Shown: positions 15,995 to 25,349, counted from the stretch's first letter. The stretch: 64,000 nucleotides of DNA from Clostridia bacterium (GCA_017407325.1 JAFQWV010000005.1:1-64000), one strand, 5' to 3'. Made by a program: numbers and translations. Notes: generated by a model not told the origin, from the letters alone.

Positions 15995-16117
15995 AAAAGC
16001 CTTAGAAACAAGTTAGGCTAGGCTCGAAAAAGCCCTTCGGATTGGATAGACCTTGTCGGTCATCCAAGTCGAAGGGCTTTTTCAGAAACGACGCATAACG
16101 CCGTTTATAAGGCTTTT
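15995..16117. ncRNA. 123-nt structured element after gap (copy I)
   Basis: The closing stem AAAAGCCTTA (15995-16004) pairs with TAAGGCTTTT (16108-16117). An inner arm (16026-16039 with 16070-16083) encloses TTGGAT/ATCCAA and GACC/GGTC with a five-base loop. The copy after secA (36331-36453) has the same length and geometry with different, still-pairing arms. It lies directly after the gap stop on the minus strand; whether it acts as RNA or DNA is undecided. Confidence 0.6.
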
Positions 16118-16118
16118 A

Positions 16119-17180
16119 TTAGTCTACGATCTCTGAAAAATACTTAATAGTTCTTACCATCTGCGAAGTGTAAGAATTTTCGTTATCGTACCAAGAAACA
16201 ACTTGAACTTGGTAAGTATCGTCGTCGATTTTAGCAACCATAGTTTGAGTAGCATAAAAGATTGAACCAAACTTAGAGCCGATGATATCGCTTGAAACGA
16301 TTTCGTCAGTATTGTAGCCGAAAGATTCAGTTGCTTGAGCCTTCATAGCAGCATTGATGCTTTCTTTAGTGATATCTTTACCCTTAACAACAGCGATTAA
16401 GATAGTAGTAGAACCAGTAGCAGTAGGAACGCGTTGAGCAGAACCGATAAGCTTGCCATTAAGTTCTGGGATAACTAAACCGATAGCCTTAGCAGCACCA
16501 GTTGAGTTAGGAACGATATTCATAGCGCCAGCGCGTGATCTTCTTAAATCGCCCTTTCTTTGTGGACCGTCTAGAATCATTTGGTCGCCTGTGTAAGCGT
16601 GAACAGTAGTCATGATACCGCTTTGGATAGGATAAGCATCGTTTAACGCTTTAGCCATTGGAGCTAAGCAGTTAGTAGTACAAGATGCAGCAGAAATGAT
16701 ATGATCGTCTTTAGTTAAAGTCTTGTGGTTTACGTTGTAAACGATAGTAGGAAGGTCGTTACCTGCAGGAGCAGAGATAACAACGTTCTTAGCACCAGCG
16801 TCGATGTGTGCTTGAGATTTAGCCTTAGAAGTGTAGAAACCTGTACATTCTAAAACAACGTCAACGTCGAGAGCCTTCCAAGGAAGGTCGCTAGCCTTAG
16901 GGCAAGCATAGATAGTAATTTCCTTTCCGTCAACAGTGATAGAACCAGGAGTTACAACAGTCTTACCGTCTTCTGCTAAAACAGAATCTTTGTAACTTAC
17001 TTCGTGATTTAAAGCGTAGTTTCCTTGAGTAGAGTCGTACTTAAGAAGATGAGCGAGCATTTTAGGGCTAGTTAAGTCGTTGATAGCAACGATTTCGTAA
17101 CCTTCTGCACCGAACATTTGTCTGAAAGCCAAACGACCAATTCTACCAAAGCCGTTGATTGCAACTTTTACATTTGCCAT
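16119..17180 (-). CDS. gap: Glyceraldehyde-3-phosphate dehydrogenase, type I
   Basis: 353 residues. The NAD-binding start [15 protein letters not shown], the catalytic [10 protein letters not shown] and the C-terminal [15 protein letters not shown] are diagnostic. The glycolytic enzyme forms 1,3-bisphosphoglycerate. A somewhat long loop (residues 60-90) accounts for the extra length. AGGAG lies nine bases before the ATG. It is transcribed alone from a good promoter and its stop abuts a folded 3' element. Confidence 0.98.
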   Translation of the reverse strand: MANVKVAINGFGRIGRLAFRQMFGAEGYEIVAINDLTSPKMLAHLLKYDSTQGNYALNHEVSYKDSVLAEDGKTVVTPGSITVDGKEITIYACPKASDLPWKALDVDVVLECTGFYTSKAKSQAHIDAGAKNVVISAPAGNDLPTIVYNVNHKTLTKDDHIISAASCTTNCLAPMAKALNDAYPIQSGIMTTVHAYTGDQMILDGPQRKGDLRRSRAGAMNIVPNSTGAAKAIGLVIPELNGKLIGSAQRVPTATGSTTILIAVVKGKDITKESINAAMKAQATESFGYNTDEIVSSDIIGSKFGSIFYATQTMVAKIDDDTYQVQVVSWYDNENSYTSQMVRTIKYFSEIVD

Positions 17181-17219
17181 GATAAATTTCTCCTATTTAC
17201 TTATATAAATTTTTCTATT

Positions 17220-17248
17220 ATTATATATCAATTAAAAATTTTGGTCAA
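17220..17248 (-). promoter_or_regulatory. Promoter of gap
   Basis: Minus strand TTGACC (17248-17243), 17 bp, TATAAT (17225-17220). Confidence 0.88.
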
Positions 17249-17344
17249 TTTTTTTTACGAGCATTTTAGATAGTCGTCAAACTTTTTTTGCACTTTTTTA
17301 GTCGAAAAAGTCAAAATTGTCCAAAAATGCAAATTTATAGTTCA

Positions 17345-18460
17345 TTATTTCAAATTTTCCGGGTTTAAGCACTTGAGTTCGTCAATAACGAAAACACCGT
17401 CTTTACGAATTAATCTATCGTCAAAATAGATTTCACCACCGCCGTATTCCTTAGTCATAATAAGCACTAAATCCCAATGAATTGCCGATTGATTGCCGTT
17501 ATCGCAATCGTCGTAGCAACTGCCCGGTGTAAAATGGATAGAGCCAGAAATTTTCTCGTCGAACAAAATATCACCCATAGGGCTTGTGATAAACGGATTT
17601 ACCCCGAGCGCAAATTCGCCCACGTATCTAGCCTCAGCATCAGTATCCAAAATCTCGTTGAGTTTTTTAGTGTTATTTGCCGTCGCTTCAATAATTTTAC
17701 CGTCTTTAAACGTGAGTTTTACGTCGGTAAACTTATAGCCTGAATAAGTCGTTGGCGTGTTGTATTTTATAGTTCCGTTTACGCTTGTTTTAATAGGCGC
17801 AGAATACACTTCGCCGTCAGGAATATTCATATGCCCCGAGCACTTTTTGCAACCGATATTTTTTATAGAAAAGGTTATATCCGTTTCAGGCGCAACGATT
17901 CGCACCTTGTCCGTATTTAGCATAAGCTCTTTAAGCGAATCCATCGCCTTATCCATCTTGCCGTAATCAAGGTTACAAACGGAAAAATAGAAATCTTCAA
18001 AACTTTCCGTGCTCATACCAGAAAGCTGTGCCATTGACGGCGTTGGATATCTTAAAACCACCCACTTAGTATTTTTAACTCTCTTTTCGTGGTGAACCGG
18101 GAAGGAATAAATACTGGAGTAAAGTTTGTTTTTGTCGCTTGGTACGTCGGATAGCTCGTAAGAATTCGCCCCACCGCGAACACCGATATAGCAGTCCATA
18201 TCGTCCATTAAATACCCGTCGTATTTTGCCCAAAGTTGCATTTGTTCTTTAGACGTATTCTTTATAAGCGAGCGCATAACCTGATGGTCGCGAATCCACA
18301 CGAACGGATACGCCCCAACCTTATAAACTTCGTCACAAAGTGCGCCTATAAGCGCGTTATCAACACCAAACGCTTCAATAAGCACCTTTTCACCCTTTTT
18401 TGCATTTACCGAATAATTAACTAAATTATGCGCCAAAACGCTTATTCTTGGATCTAACAT
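17345..18460 (-). CDS. M29-family metal-dependent aminopeptidase
   Basis: 371 residues, the AmpS/AmpT/aminopeptidase II type. The N-terminal LVNYSVNAKKGEKVLIE, the central EVYSAPIKTSVNGTI metal-ligand block and the C-terminal IHFTPGSCYDDCD...AIHWDLV with the metal His/Asp are typical. It is cytosolic, with two metal ions. It is monocistronic behind a TTGATT/TATAAT promoter. Confidence 0.93.
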   Translation of the reverse strand: MLDPRISVLAHNLVNYSVNAKKGEKVLIEAFGVDNALIGALCDEVYKVGAYPFVWIRDHQVMRSLIKNTSKEQMQLWAKYDGYLMDDMDCYIGVRGGANSYELSDVPSDKNKLYSSIYSFPVHHEKRVKNTKWVVLRYPTPSMAQLSGMSTESFEDFYFSVCNLDYGKMDKAMDSLKELMLNTDKVRIVAPETDITFSIKNIGCKKCSGHMNIPDGEVYSAPIKTSVNGTIKYNTPTTYSGYKFTDVKLTFKDGKIIEATANNTKKLNEILDTDAEARYVGEFALGVNPFITSPMGDILFDEKISGSIHFTPGSCYDDCDNGNQSAIHWDLVLIMTKEYGGGEIYFDDRLIRKDGVFVIDELKCLNPENLK

Positions 18461-18492
18461 ATATACGCTCCTATTTTATTAGTTATAAATAC

Positions 18493-18521
18493 ATTATACG
18501 AATATTATGCGGAAAAATCAA
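18493..18521 (-). promoter_or_regulatory. Promoter of M29 aminopeptidase gene
   Basis: Minus strand TTGATT (18521-18516), 17 bp, TATAAT (18498-18493); TAGGAG just before the ATG. Confidence 0.75.
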
Positions 18522-18551
18522 ACGATAAATAAGTTCAATTTCAAATTTAAC

Positions 18552-18585
18552 AAAAAATTCGCAAGAAACATCTTGCGAATTTTTT
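18552..18585 (-). terminator. Terminator of zinc-ribbon gene
   Basis: Perfect 15-bp stem (18552-18566, 18571-18585) ending in runs of A and T, active on the minus strand after the stop at 18615. Confidence 0.85.
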
Positions 18586-18614
18586 AATTTTCTGTTAATT
18601 TTCGTCAATGACTT

Positions 18615-18920
18615 CTAATTCATTTCTTCATCTGTAAGAATCTTCTTTTTAAGTCTTTTTTGAATTTTAGAAATCCTAAGTTGTTCGTCATAAGATATTT
18701 CGAGACCACAGGTACTGCATTTGTAAATATAACCAACTTTCTCGATTTTATCCATGCCGATTGTCGCGTGTCCTAATATACGACCACTATAACCATCTTC
18801 GCCTTTTTTAGAAATATTGCTAACTTTTTGTTTTTTTAACTTGCCCCCACATTTACAGCAATACATTTTCTTAAAAAGCATCCCGACAGATATTTCACTT
18901 TCGTAACCTTTCCAGCCCAA
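18615..18920 (-). CDS. Small zinc-ribbon protein, unknown function
   Basis: 101 residues with two CxxC pairs (YCCKCGGK near 20 and YKCSTCGLE near 72), the layout of a zinc ribbon, followed by a basic helix. The TTG at 18920 is supported by GAGGAGG nine bases upstream; an internal ATG at 18881 has no such site. No family name can be given. Its own terminator follows. Confidence 0.7.
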   Translation of the reverse strand: MGWKGYESEISVGMLFKKMYCCKCGGKLKKQKVSNISKKGEDGYSGRILGHATIGMDKIEKVGYIYKCSTCGLEISYDEQLRISKIQKRLKKKILTDEEMN

Positions 18921-18986
18921 TTATCTTTCCCTCCTCATTATAAAAAGATTATTAATACCGATTACATCAAACTGCACGGCGTAGTT

Positions 18987-19559
18987 TTAAAATAATATTA
19001 TGCCGAAAACGGCTGAGATGATTATTAAAATTATAGGCGAAACGTTTTTCTTTTTTATTTTTTTGAAAATAAACTGAAATGCGCCTAAAGCAATCATTAA
19101 ACCGAGCGATATAAAGTTTATTCCTTCAAGCGAAAAACTCGTAACGTTTGGAATAAAGTTTTGAACTGCTAAAAATAGTCCAGTCGTGAAAATTAAGCCG
19201 ACGATTACAGGCTTAATTCCGTCCATAACGCATCTGACTGCTTTATATTCTAAAAAGCGTTTAAATACGGCAACGATTAAAAGAATTATTATAATTGACG
19301 GTGTGATTGCACCAAGAGTACATAGCACGCCACCTAAAAATCCACCTTGGCTTGTACCGATAAAGGTAGCCATATTGACAGCAATAGGACCGGGAGTAGA
19401 CTCGGAAATAGCCAAAAAGTTTAAAAACTGTTCTTCTAAAATTCCGAGCTTTGTTGCTTCTTGTTGCATAAGCGGTAGCATACCGTACCCACCGCCAAAC
19501 GAGAACAAGCCTATTTTAAAAAAGGTAAAAAACAAATTAAGATAACCAAGAAAGTTCAT
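18987..19559 (-). CDS. Chromate-transporter family protein, half-size (ChrA subunit 2)
   Basis: 190 residues with about six membrane helices. The opening FFKIGLFSFGGGYGMLPLMQQE and ISESTPGPIAVNMATFIG are the ChrA family signature. Many Firmicutes encode two half-size ChrA proteins side by side that probably form a heteromer. Substrate in vivo is uncertain. GGAG precedes the ATG. Confidence 0.9.
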   Translation of the reverse strand: MNFLGYLNLFFTFFKIGLFSFGGGYGMLPLMQQEATKLGILEEQFLNFLAISESTPGPIAVNMATFIGTSQGGFLGGVLCTLGAITPSIIIILLIVAVFKRFLEYKAVRCVMDGIKPVIVGLIFTTGLFLAVQNFIPNVTSFSLEGINFISLGLMIALGAFQFIFKKIKKKNVSPIILIIISAVFGIILF

Positions 19560-19561
19560 AA

Positions 19562-20200
19562 CTATTCACTCTCCTTTTTATCTTTAATTTCTTCATTTTC
19601 AGCGTTAATCGCGCTATTTGCAGGTTTTTCTTTACTTTCTTTACGCATTTTCGGGTAATAAGCGCAAAGTCCTAAAACCCCACCGATAAGTATAAAATAG
19701 ATTGTTGAAACGTTTTTGCTGAATATATCAAGTAATAATAAAACGGTTGCAGAAAGTATTATTAACAAATAACTAAGCCACGATTTTTTGACGTTTTTGA
19801 AAAGCTTAATAGAGGCAGAAATTATCAAAACGACAACGGCGCATTGAACGCCTTTGAAGGCTTTAGTTACAATTTCGTATTCTAAAAATTTAGGAAGCAA
19901 TACCGATATTAAATATATAATAAGAAAAGACGGCAAAGATACTGCTATGCTTGATACAATCGAGCCTAAAACGCCACCTACTTTATACCCTATATAAGGT
20001 GCGCTGTTTATTGCAACGGGGCCGGGAGTAGATTCTGCGATTGCAACTATATCAGAAAACTCGTCACTAGAGACGTAGTTGCGCTTTTCAACAAGCTCGG
20101 TAGAAATCATTGAAATCATAGCGTAACCACCGCCGAAGGTAAAAAGTCCTATTTTAAAAAAGTCAAAAAATAGCCGTAAATATTTTTTAAAGGCTTTCAT
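19562..20200 (-). CDS. Chromate-transporter family protein, half-size (ChrA subunit 1)
   Basis: 212 residues, paralogous to the next gene two bases downstream: FFKIGLFTFGGGYAMISMIS and AIAESTPGPVAINSAPYIG. About six membrane helices are followed by a charged cytosolic tail ending DKKESE. The pair is one operon and probably one transporter. Anion efflux is the family role. Confidence 0.9.
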   Translation of the reverse strand: MKAFKKYLRLFFDFFKIGLFTFGGGYAMISMISTELVEKRNYVSSDEFSDIVAIAESTPGPVAINSAPYIGYKVGGVLGSIVSSIAVSLPSFLIIYLISVLLPKFLEYEIVTKAFKGVQCAVVVLIISASIKLFKNVKKSWLSYLLIILSATVLLLLDIFSKNVSTIYFILIGGVLGLCAYYPKMRKESKEKPANSAINAENEEIKDKKESE

Positions 20201-20273
20201 AAATTGCTCCTTGATTAACTATGCGTATATTATAACATAAATAATAACCAAATACAATTTAATTAAAGCAAAA

Positions 20274-21113
20274 TTACTTAATTTCATTTTTTAGCGTAGA
20301 GTATAAATTAGCAGAAGATAAAAGCTTTTGAGTTTTTACAATATCTAGCCGAGCTTTGATTTTGCCGTTATCGTCAATAACTACTATTTCGCAATCTTTC
20401 GAGCCAACCACTCTATAAACGTCTAAGATTTTTGAATTCTCGTTTATTGCCACCGTCTCCACCTTTACCCCCGTATCAAACCGTTTTAAAGAAAAGTCGT
20501 TGTAAATGCGAATATAACTGTTTACGTTTGACTTTGTAAACACGCCGAAAATCATAAACAAAGAGAAGAATAATATACTTAAGTTAAACGTCGTAAAGCA
20601 AGAATAAACGAACAGTCCGAACAAGCAAATCCCTAAGAATAAGCCGATTATCCTACAAATTTTAAGCGCAGTCGACCTTTTTAAATACAAAGATAACGTA
20701 GCAAGCAGCACTCTGCCCCCGTCAAGTGGATAGCACGGTAAAAGGTTGATAAAAGCAATCGCTAGATTAGTTGAAACTATAACGTCGGTATATGCGTAAA
20801 TATCGGGTATAACCCACCAAAGTGCTGTAAAAAATATAACGATAAGCAGGTTTGTTATAGGACCGGCGAGCGCGATAAAAATTTCGTCTTTATACCTAAG
20901 ACTTACCATATCCCCACTTATTACTGCGCCGTAAGGCATTAGAAGAATTTTATCGAGCTTATAGCCGTAACGCTCGGAAACCAAAAAATGTCCGAACTCG
21001 TGAAGCAGTGCGGATATAAACATTATCAAAAAAGAAAATACTTTGCCGATTAAAGCAAAGTATATTCCAAAGAGAAAGAATAACGGATGGATAATCGGTT
21101 TTAGCTTTGCCAT
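20274..21113 (-). CDS. SpoIVFB-like M50 intramembrane metalloprotease
   Basis: 279 residues. The zinc motif HEFGH (LLHEFGHFLVSERYG, about residue 39) and NLLPCYPLDGGRVL (about 130) are the S2P/M50 catalytic blocks. The C-terminal part is a partial CBS-like domain. In Bacillus SpoIVFB cleaves pro-sigma-K in the mother cell. The overlap with the SpoIVFA-like gene upstream supports this assignment over a generic M50 protease. Confidence 0.87.
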   Translation of the reverse strand: MAKLKPIIHPLFFLFGIYFALIGKVFSFLIMFISALLHEFGHFLVSERYGYKLDKILLMPYGAVISGDMVSLRYKDEIFIALAGPITNLLIVIFFTALWWVIPDIYAYTDVIVSTNLAIAFINLLPCYPLDGGRVLLATLSLYLKRSTALKICRIIGLFLGICLFGLFVYSCFTTFNLSILFFSLFMIFGVFTKSNVNSYIRIYNDFSLKRFDTGVKVETVAINENSKILDVYRVVGSKDCEIVVIDDNGKIKARLDIVKTQKLLSSANLYSTLKNEIK

Positions 21114-21811
21114 ACGATTGAACCGTCTGCTATAGTGTAATTTGTCAAAAGAGTATTATCATTATACATTAAAACTTCGCAACTATCCCCCGAAAAGCAA
21201 ACGGGAACTGCTTCGTACACCGTTTCGCCAACGTCAAAATAGGCGTAGTCTGCATTTCTGATAATCGTTTTAAAACGGTCGCTGTGAGAAATTGTAACGG
21301 TATATTTTCCGTCACCTTCGATAATTTCGTCAATAACGCCTAAGCACGGTGCGTAAATCGAGCCACCGCTAGAAACAGTCATAACACCTTTTTCGACTTC
21401 TACTTGGCTAGCCTTAGACGGAGCGAACGCTTGGAACTCGTAATATTCCCTTGTGTCTTCAGTTTGAGCATCGTTTGCAAAAACGCCCTTTAAAAGAGTG
21501 TTAATACCACTGTCTTCCCAAAAAATATTCGTTACCATAATGGTTACGATCAAAACGAAAATTGCGACAACCTGCGCCGAAATAATATCAAAAGAAAATT
21601 TCTTTTTAGGCTCGGTTTTTTCTTCTTCTTTTACGTTTTCAGGTTCAACAACTTGCTCTATAGGCGTGTTATCTTCATTTTTTAGACTTTTGTTTACTTT
21701 TTGAATTACTCTTTTTCTAAGGTTCTTTTTTTTGCGTTTTTTCGGAAGAACAACCATTTCACAAGTAGAAACGGGAATTTCAATCATTTCTGCGTATTCG
21801 CCACCTGACAT
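21101..21811 (-). CDS. SpoIVFA-like membrane protein with degenerate M23 domain
   Basis: 236 residues. A basic cytosolic head (KKRKKKNLRKR) is followed by one membrane helix near 90-110 and a C-terminal LytM-like beta domain without the zinc His/Asp residues. SpoIVFA anchors and inhibits SpoIVFB. ATG 21811 follows GAGGTG by six bases; the GTG at 21820 is part of that site. The gene overlaps the spoIVFB-like gene by 13 bases, so translation is coupled. Confidence 0.75.
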   Translation of the reverse strand: MSGGEYAEMIEIPVSTCEMVVLPKKRKKKNLRKRVIQKVNKSLKNEDNTPIEQVVEPENVKEEEKTEPKKKFSFDIISAQVVAIFVLIVTIMVTNIFWEDSGINTLLKGVFANDAQTEDTREYYEFQAFAPSKASQVEVEKGVMTVSSGGSIYAPCLGVIDEIIEGDGKYTVTISHSDRFKTIIRNADYAYFDVGETVYEAVPVCFSGDSCEVLMYNDNTLLTNYTIADGSIVWQS

Positions 21812-21876
21812 ATCTTGCACCTCACTAATTACTTCATTAAATTAATATGCAAGGTCTTTACCAAATATTACAAAAA

Positions 21877-21942
21877 AGCCAAGCAAATTTTTGCTTGGCT
21901 AAAAATTATTAAAATAAGTCGCGCTTAAACTTAGCGCGACTT
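21877..21942 (-). terminator. Tandem terminators after LRR lipoprotein
   Basis: Two hairpins: AGCCAAGCAAA/TTTGCTTGGCT (21877-21900) and AAGTCGCGCT/AGCGCGACTT (21916-21942). Both serve the minus-strand LRR gene that ends at 21951. Confidence 0.75.
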
Positions 21943-21950
21943 TGAGCTTT

Positions 21951-22994
21951 TTAGTTATTGTCAGGAATTGCATCGTTGCCAACTTCAACGCCAGCGTTGT
22001 ACTTAACTTCAGTAAGTTTATCACAGCCGTAGAAACAAGCCGTTGGGATACGAGTAATTTGTGTTCCCGTTAAGTCAATGCTTGTCAAGCTCGTGCAGTT
22101 TTTGAACGCGCCGTCGTAAAGCTTTGATAAACTTTGCGGTAAAGCCACCGTGTTAGAACCGTATCCAAGCATCGAGCAACCTGCGAACGCTTCTTGGTAA
22201 ATTGTAGTAAGAGCTGTTGCTGCGCTAAAATCTACTTTATAAAGAGCAGTTGCATTTTGGAAAGCGTATTTGCCGATTTCTTTTACAGTTGAAGGCATTT
22301 TAATTTGAGTAAGCTTAGTCATACCCATAAACGCGCCTTCGCCGATATATTCGATTGCACCCGTTAATTCAACAGCTTCAATGCTTGTATTATTGAAAGC
22401 GTAGTCAGATAAAGTATCACCCGTTACGGTAACTTTCTTTAACGTGGTTGGAAGGTAATAAGCAGTGCTTGCGCCACCGTTAGCAAAAACCATTGGAGCG
22501 CTTTGTCCACCTGTGAACGAGCTTGTACCGAAAAGGTAACCTAAAGTTCTTTTTTCGTTTACTGCATCTTTAGTTTCGCCAACGAAATTTAAAACGAGCT
22601 CTTTAAGATTTGCACAGCCTGCGAACGCACCGAGACCAACCTTTTCAACGTTTTCGCCGATAGTAACTTTTCTTAAAACAAGTTGGTTAGTAAAAGCACC
22701 TGCAGAAATTTCTTTTACAGGAATTTTTTCACCGTCAACCTCGTATTCGTTGATAACGACGTCAACCATTAAATCGCTGTAATCACCTTTAGAAACTTTT
22801 TCTGAATCTTCAGTTGATAGTGTGTACTTAGTTGCAACGGCGTATTTTTTGCCGTCTGCATCTTTTTTAACTTCGTAAACAAAGCCGGTTGTAAGCTCGC
22901 TAGCTTCTTCTTTATTCTTGTTGTTACAAGCAGTCAAAGCTAAGCACGCAAAAGCTAACGTTAGTATTAAAACTGCGCTGATAAGTCTTTTCAT
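21951..22994 (-). CDS. BspA-type leucine-rich-repeat lipoprotein
   Basis: 347 residues. The lipobox LTAC lies at about residue 22. About eight LRR_5 (BspA/TpLRR) units follow with the pattern IGEGAFMGMTKLTQIKMPSTVKEIGKYAF. Such proteins are surface adhesins or host-interaction proteins in gut and oral Firmicutes. A promoter with TTGACA is 50 bases upstream. A second, shorter family member is at 32910. Confidence 0.9.
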   Translation of the reverse strand: MKRLISAVLILTLAFACLALTACNNKNKEEASELTTGFVYEVKKDADGKKYAVATKYTLSTEDSEKVSKGDYSDLMVDVVINEYEVDGEKIPVKEISAGAFTNQLVLRKVTIGENVEKVGLGAFAGCANLKELVLNFVGETKDAVNEKRTLGYLFGTSSFTGGQSAPMVFANGGASTAYYLPTTLKKVTVTGDTLSDYAFNNTSIEAVELTGAIEYIGEGAFMGMTKLTQIKMPSTVKEIGKYAFQNATALYKVDFSAATALTTIYQEAFAGCSMLGYGSNTVALPQSLSKLYDGAFKNCTSLTSIDLTGTQITRIPTACFYGCDKLTEVKYNAGVEVGNDAIPDNN

Positions 22995-23045
22995 ATAAAC
23001 TCCTTAATCGAATAACGCTTATAATTTTTATGATATGCTTATATG

Positions 23046-23074
23046 ATTTTATCATTTTGGATCGCTTTTGTCAA
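23046..23074 (-). promoter_or_regulatory. Promoter of LRR lipoprotein gene
   Basis: Minus strand TTGACA (23074-23069), 17 bp, TAAAAT (23051-23046). Confidence 0.75.
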
Positions 23075-23146
23075 TGAAATACTCAAATAATGTTAATTTA
23101 TTACCACTAAAATTATAAATTTTATGGATATTTTTTATAAAGTAAT

Positions 23147-23175
23147 GCGCTTGACGCAATTTTTGCGTCAAGCGC
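23147..23175 (-). terminator. Terminator after M1 peptidase gene
   Basis: GCGCTTGACGCAA / TTGCGTCAAGCGC, perfect 13-bp stem with TTT loop, just after the stop at 23181; the T-run is weak. Confidence 0.7.
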
Positions 23176-23180
23176 TCATT

Positions 23181-24590
23181 TTAAACGACTGCTTTTCCTT
23201 CGATATACGAACTGAGAAGTTTTTTTGCCAAAGAAAAATTTTCTAAAAGCTCATTCGTCGTTACCGTCTTGAATTTATAAGTTTCATAATATTTTTTCAA
23301 AACTGTTTTAACCTTATCCCTACCGATTGCATCTTCTATAGTTTTCATCATAGTAAGCGGTCTGTTGTAAGCAGTGTTTACGTATTCTAAATTGCCTGAA
23401 AAATCTTTTAAATGCTTAACCATTTTATAGTCGGTTTCCTTTCCTACCGATTGCAAAATCTCACCGTACATCGACGCGCTTTTTCTTGCGTTTTCAAATA
23501 TTAACGCGCTACTTATATTAAACTCTTTATTTTCGTCAAAAAATATTGCCGTTGAATATTCTGTAAGACCTTCGTCTAAGTATGCTTCGGTAAGCTGGTT
23601 GTTACCCACTACGCCGTACCACCATTGATGCGCCGTTTCGTGAACTGCAGTGTAAAGCTTATTTGCTAAATTTAGCGTATCGTTTATATACACAAGCCCC
23701 GGATATTCCATACCGCCTTCTGAAAAGTTGCTTTGACAAACGCTGAACTCGTCGTAAGGATAATTTCCAAAAGTAGTAGAAAAATATTCGAGCGATTTTT
23801 TCGTTACTTCCAGGGTTTTTTCAGGCTCAGAGTCGTCATAATAATAGTAATTAACCGTCACAGAGCCCGACTTTTCAGAAATTACGCTAAACTTTTCACT
23901 TAAAACAAGCGCAAAATCGCGAGCATTTTTAAGCTCGTAGCTGTACAGCGTTTTATCACCGCTTACGTCACAAGAACTAGCTTTTGCACTGCTTGCAACT
24001 ACCATTTTTGATGGTACCAGCATTTCCACTTTAAAGTCTGCAACTTCAGAATAGAACGGATCGCCTATCGCGTAATATTCGCACTCGTAAAACGCTCCGT
24101 TATCGTAAACGCAAAGCACAGGAAACCAATTTCCTAAGTTCACAGTGCTTTCACCCTTACAATATCTAAAGCTTCCACTTGGTAAAACTAAACCGAAATC
24201 AATGTCTACGGTAATTTTTTCGCCGTAGCAAATAATTTTTCCTAATTCGACTTTTAATATATTTTTATCGCTTCCACATATTTCAAATTTTAAATCTTCA
24301 CCTTTTTCTTTGACAGATATTATTTCCGTTTCTCCGTAAACAGAAATATTATCTTCAATTGGAGTAATCGAAGCATCCTTTCTGAACGCGTTTGTAAAAA
24401 GATTGAACTTTAAAACGTCGGTTCCATCTTTTATGTCGCAAACGTAATCGAAGGATAAATGCGCACCTATAACGCCGTTATCAAGATATTCTGCGTAAAT
24501 TTTATAGCATGAATTTTCTAAATCTTGCTTGTTGCACCCAAAACAAGGCACAAGACAAACGATAACTAAAAGCAATAAAAATTTTTTCAA
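23181..24590 (-). CDS. M1-family (gluzincin) peptidase, lipoprotein
   Basis: 469 residues. The signal peptide MKKFLLLLVIVCLVPCFGC gives a lipobox Cys. The zinc motif HETAH and the downstream Glu of NQLTEAYLDEGLTEYS are intact, with the GGMEYPGLVY (GxMEN-like) exopeptidase motif before it. It is therefore an active, surface-anchored M1 aminopeptidase-like enzyme. Two TTG codons are candidates; 24590 lies nine bases after GAGGG, whereas the one at 24599 touches it. A hairpin precedes the gene. Confidence 0.88.
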   Translation of the reverse strand: MKKFLLLLVIVCLVPCFGCNKQDLENSCYKIYAEYLDNGVIGAHLSFDYVCDIKDGTDVLKFNLFTNAFRKDASITPIEDNISVYGETEIISVKEKGEDLKFEICGSDKNILKVELGKIICYGEKITVDIDFGLVLPSGSFRYCKGESTVNLGNWFPVLCVYDNGAFYECEYYAIGDPFYSEVADFKVEMLVPSKMVVASSAKASSCDVSGDKTLYSYELKNARDFALVLSEKFSVISEKSGSVTVNYYYYDDSEPEKTLEVTKKSLEYFSTTFGNYPYDEFSVCQSNFSEGGMEYPGLVYINDTLNLANKLYTAVHETAHQWWYGVVGNNQLTEAYLDEGLTEYSTAIFFDENKEFNISSALIFENARKSASMYGEILQSVGKETDYKMVKHLKDFSGNLEYVNTAYNRPLTMMKTIEDAIGRDKVKTVLKKYYETYKFKTVTTNELLENFSLAKKLLSSYIEGKAVV

Positions 24591-24595
24591 AATAA

Positions 24596-24632
24596 ACAAC
24601 CCTCTTACAAAAATATACTGTAAGAAGGTTGT
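24596..24632. terminator. Hairpin between M23 and M1 genes
   Basis: ACAACCCTCTTACA (24596-24609) pairs, with one mismatch, with TGTAAGAAGGTTGT (24619-24632). On the minus strand it lies after the M23 stop and overlaps the M1 ribosome site, so it may attenuate or mask translation. Confidence 0.5.
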
Positions 24633-24653
24633 AAAAATGATTAATTTTTTAAA

Positions 24654-25349
24654 TTATTTTCCGTCAATGTCAAGATATTTGAACGGATCGATATTTTTTC
24701 CGTTTTCCTTAACTTCAAAGTGAAGGTGCGCGCCGTCTTTATATTCTTGGCGATTGTTCGTTGAAATAACACCGATTTCTTCACCTTTTAAAACGGCTTG
24801 TCCTTCGCTTAGTCCGTCGATAGTTTCAATCGAGTTATATACTGTTGTAAGACCGTCGCCATGCAAAATCGTTACAGTCGTACCTGTTAAATAACTTGTC
24901 GCAATGCTTTCAATCACACCATCGTAAACAGCAAAAACTTGCGCATTTTCTTCGCCTGCGATATCAACACCCATATGACCTGTATAAATTCCGAGCGTTT
25001 GGTTGTAAACGACGCTTGCCGCGGTATATTCTGTCAATAGATAACCACCACTTACAGGATTAACAAAAACTATCGGCGCATCCGTCGGCTTAGAATTTTC
25101 GCTTGTTCCCGGATTAGTAGAGGTGCTTTCTTCTACTTTACTTGTTGACTTGGTAGTCGAAGTTGAAGTTACCGTCGACTTAGACGTCGAAGTGACTGTG
25201 CTATTTGAAGAACTTTTACCTGCATCAATTTGCGACGAAGACGAGTTTGCGATTGCAATCGTGACTGCAATTACTACCGCAACTATTGCTAAAGACAATA
25301 GAATTAAGTATATGTTCTTCTTTGAAATTCCTTTTGTTTTTTGTTCCAT
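24654..25349 (-). CDS. M23-family cell-wall peptidase, membrane-anchored (SpoIIQ-like context)
   Basis: 231 residues. There is an N-terminal membrane helix (13-33) and a low-complexity Ser/Thr linker (35-80). The M23 domain has GHMGVDIAG (His and Asp) and AHLHFEV (HxH), so the zinc site is complete. GGAGG precedes the ATG. Clostridial SpoIIQ has this architecture with intact zinc ligands, and the next gene upstream resembles YwmB, but a general envelope endopeptidase is equally possible. Confidence 0.85.
   Translation of the reverse strand: MEQKTKGISKKNIYLILLSLAIVAVVIAVTIAIANSSSSQIDAGKSSSNSTVTSTSKSTVTSTSTTKSTSKVEESTSTNPGTSENSKPTDAPIVFVNPVSGGYLLTEYTAASVVYNQTLGIYTGHMGVDIAGEENAQVFAVYDGVIESIATSYLTGTTVTILHGDGLTTVYNSIETIDGLSEGQAVLKGEEIGVISTNNRQEYKDGAHLHFEVKENGKNIDPFKYLDIDGK

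Noticed and set aside
15995..16117. Integron attC site, group I intron or riboswitch for the folded element
   Set aside because: No GTTRRRY/RYYYAAC core pair in the right places, no intron core, and the position is 3' of gap and secA rather than in a leader.
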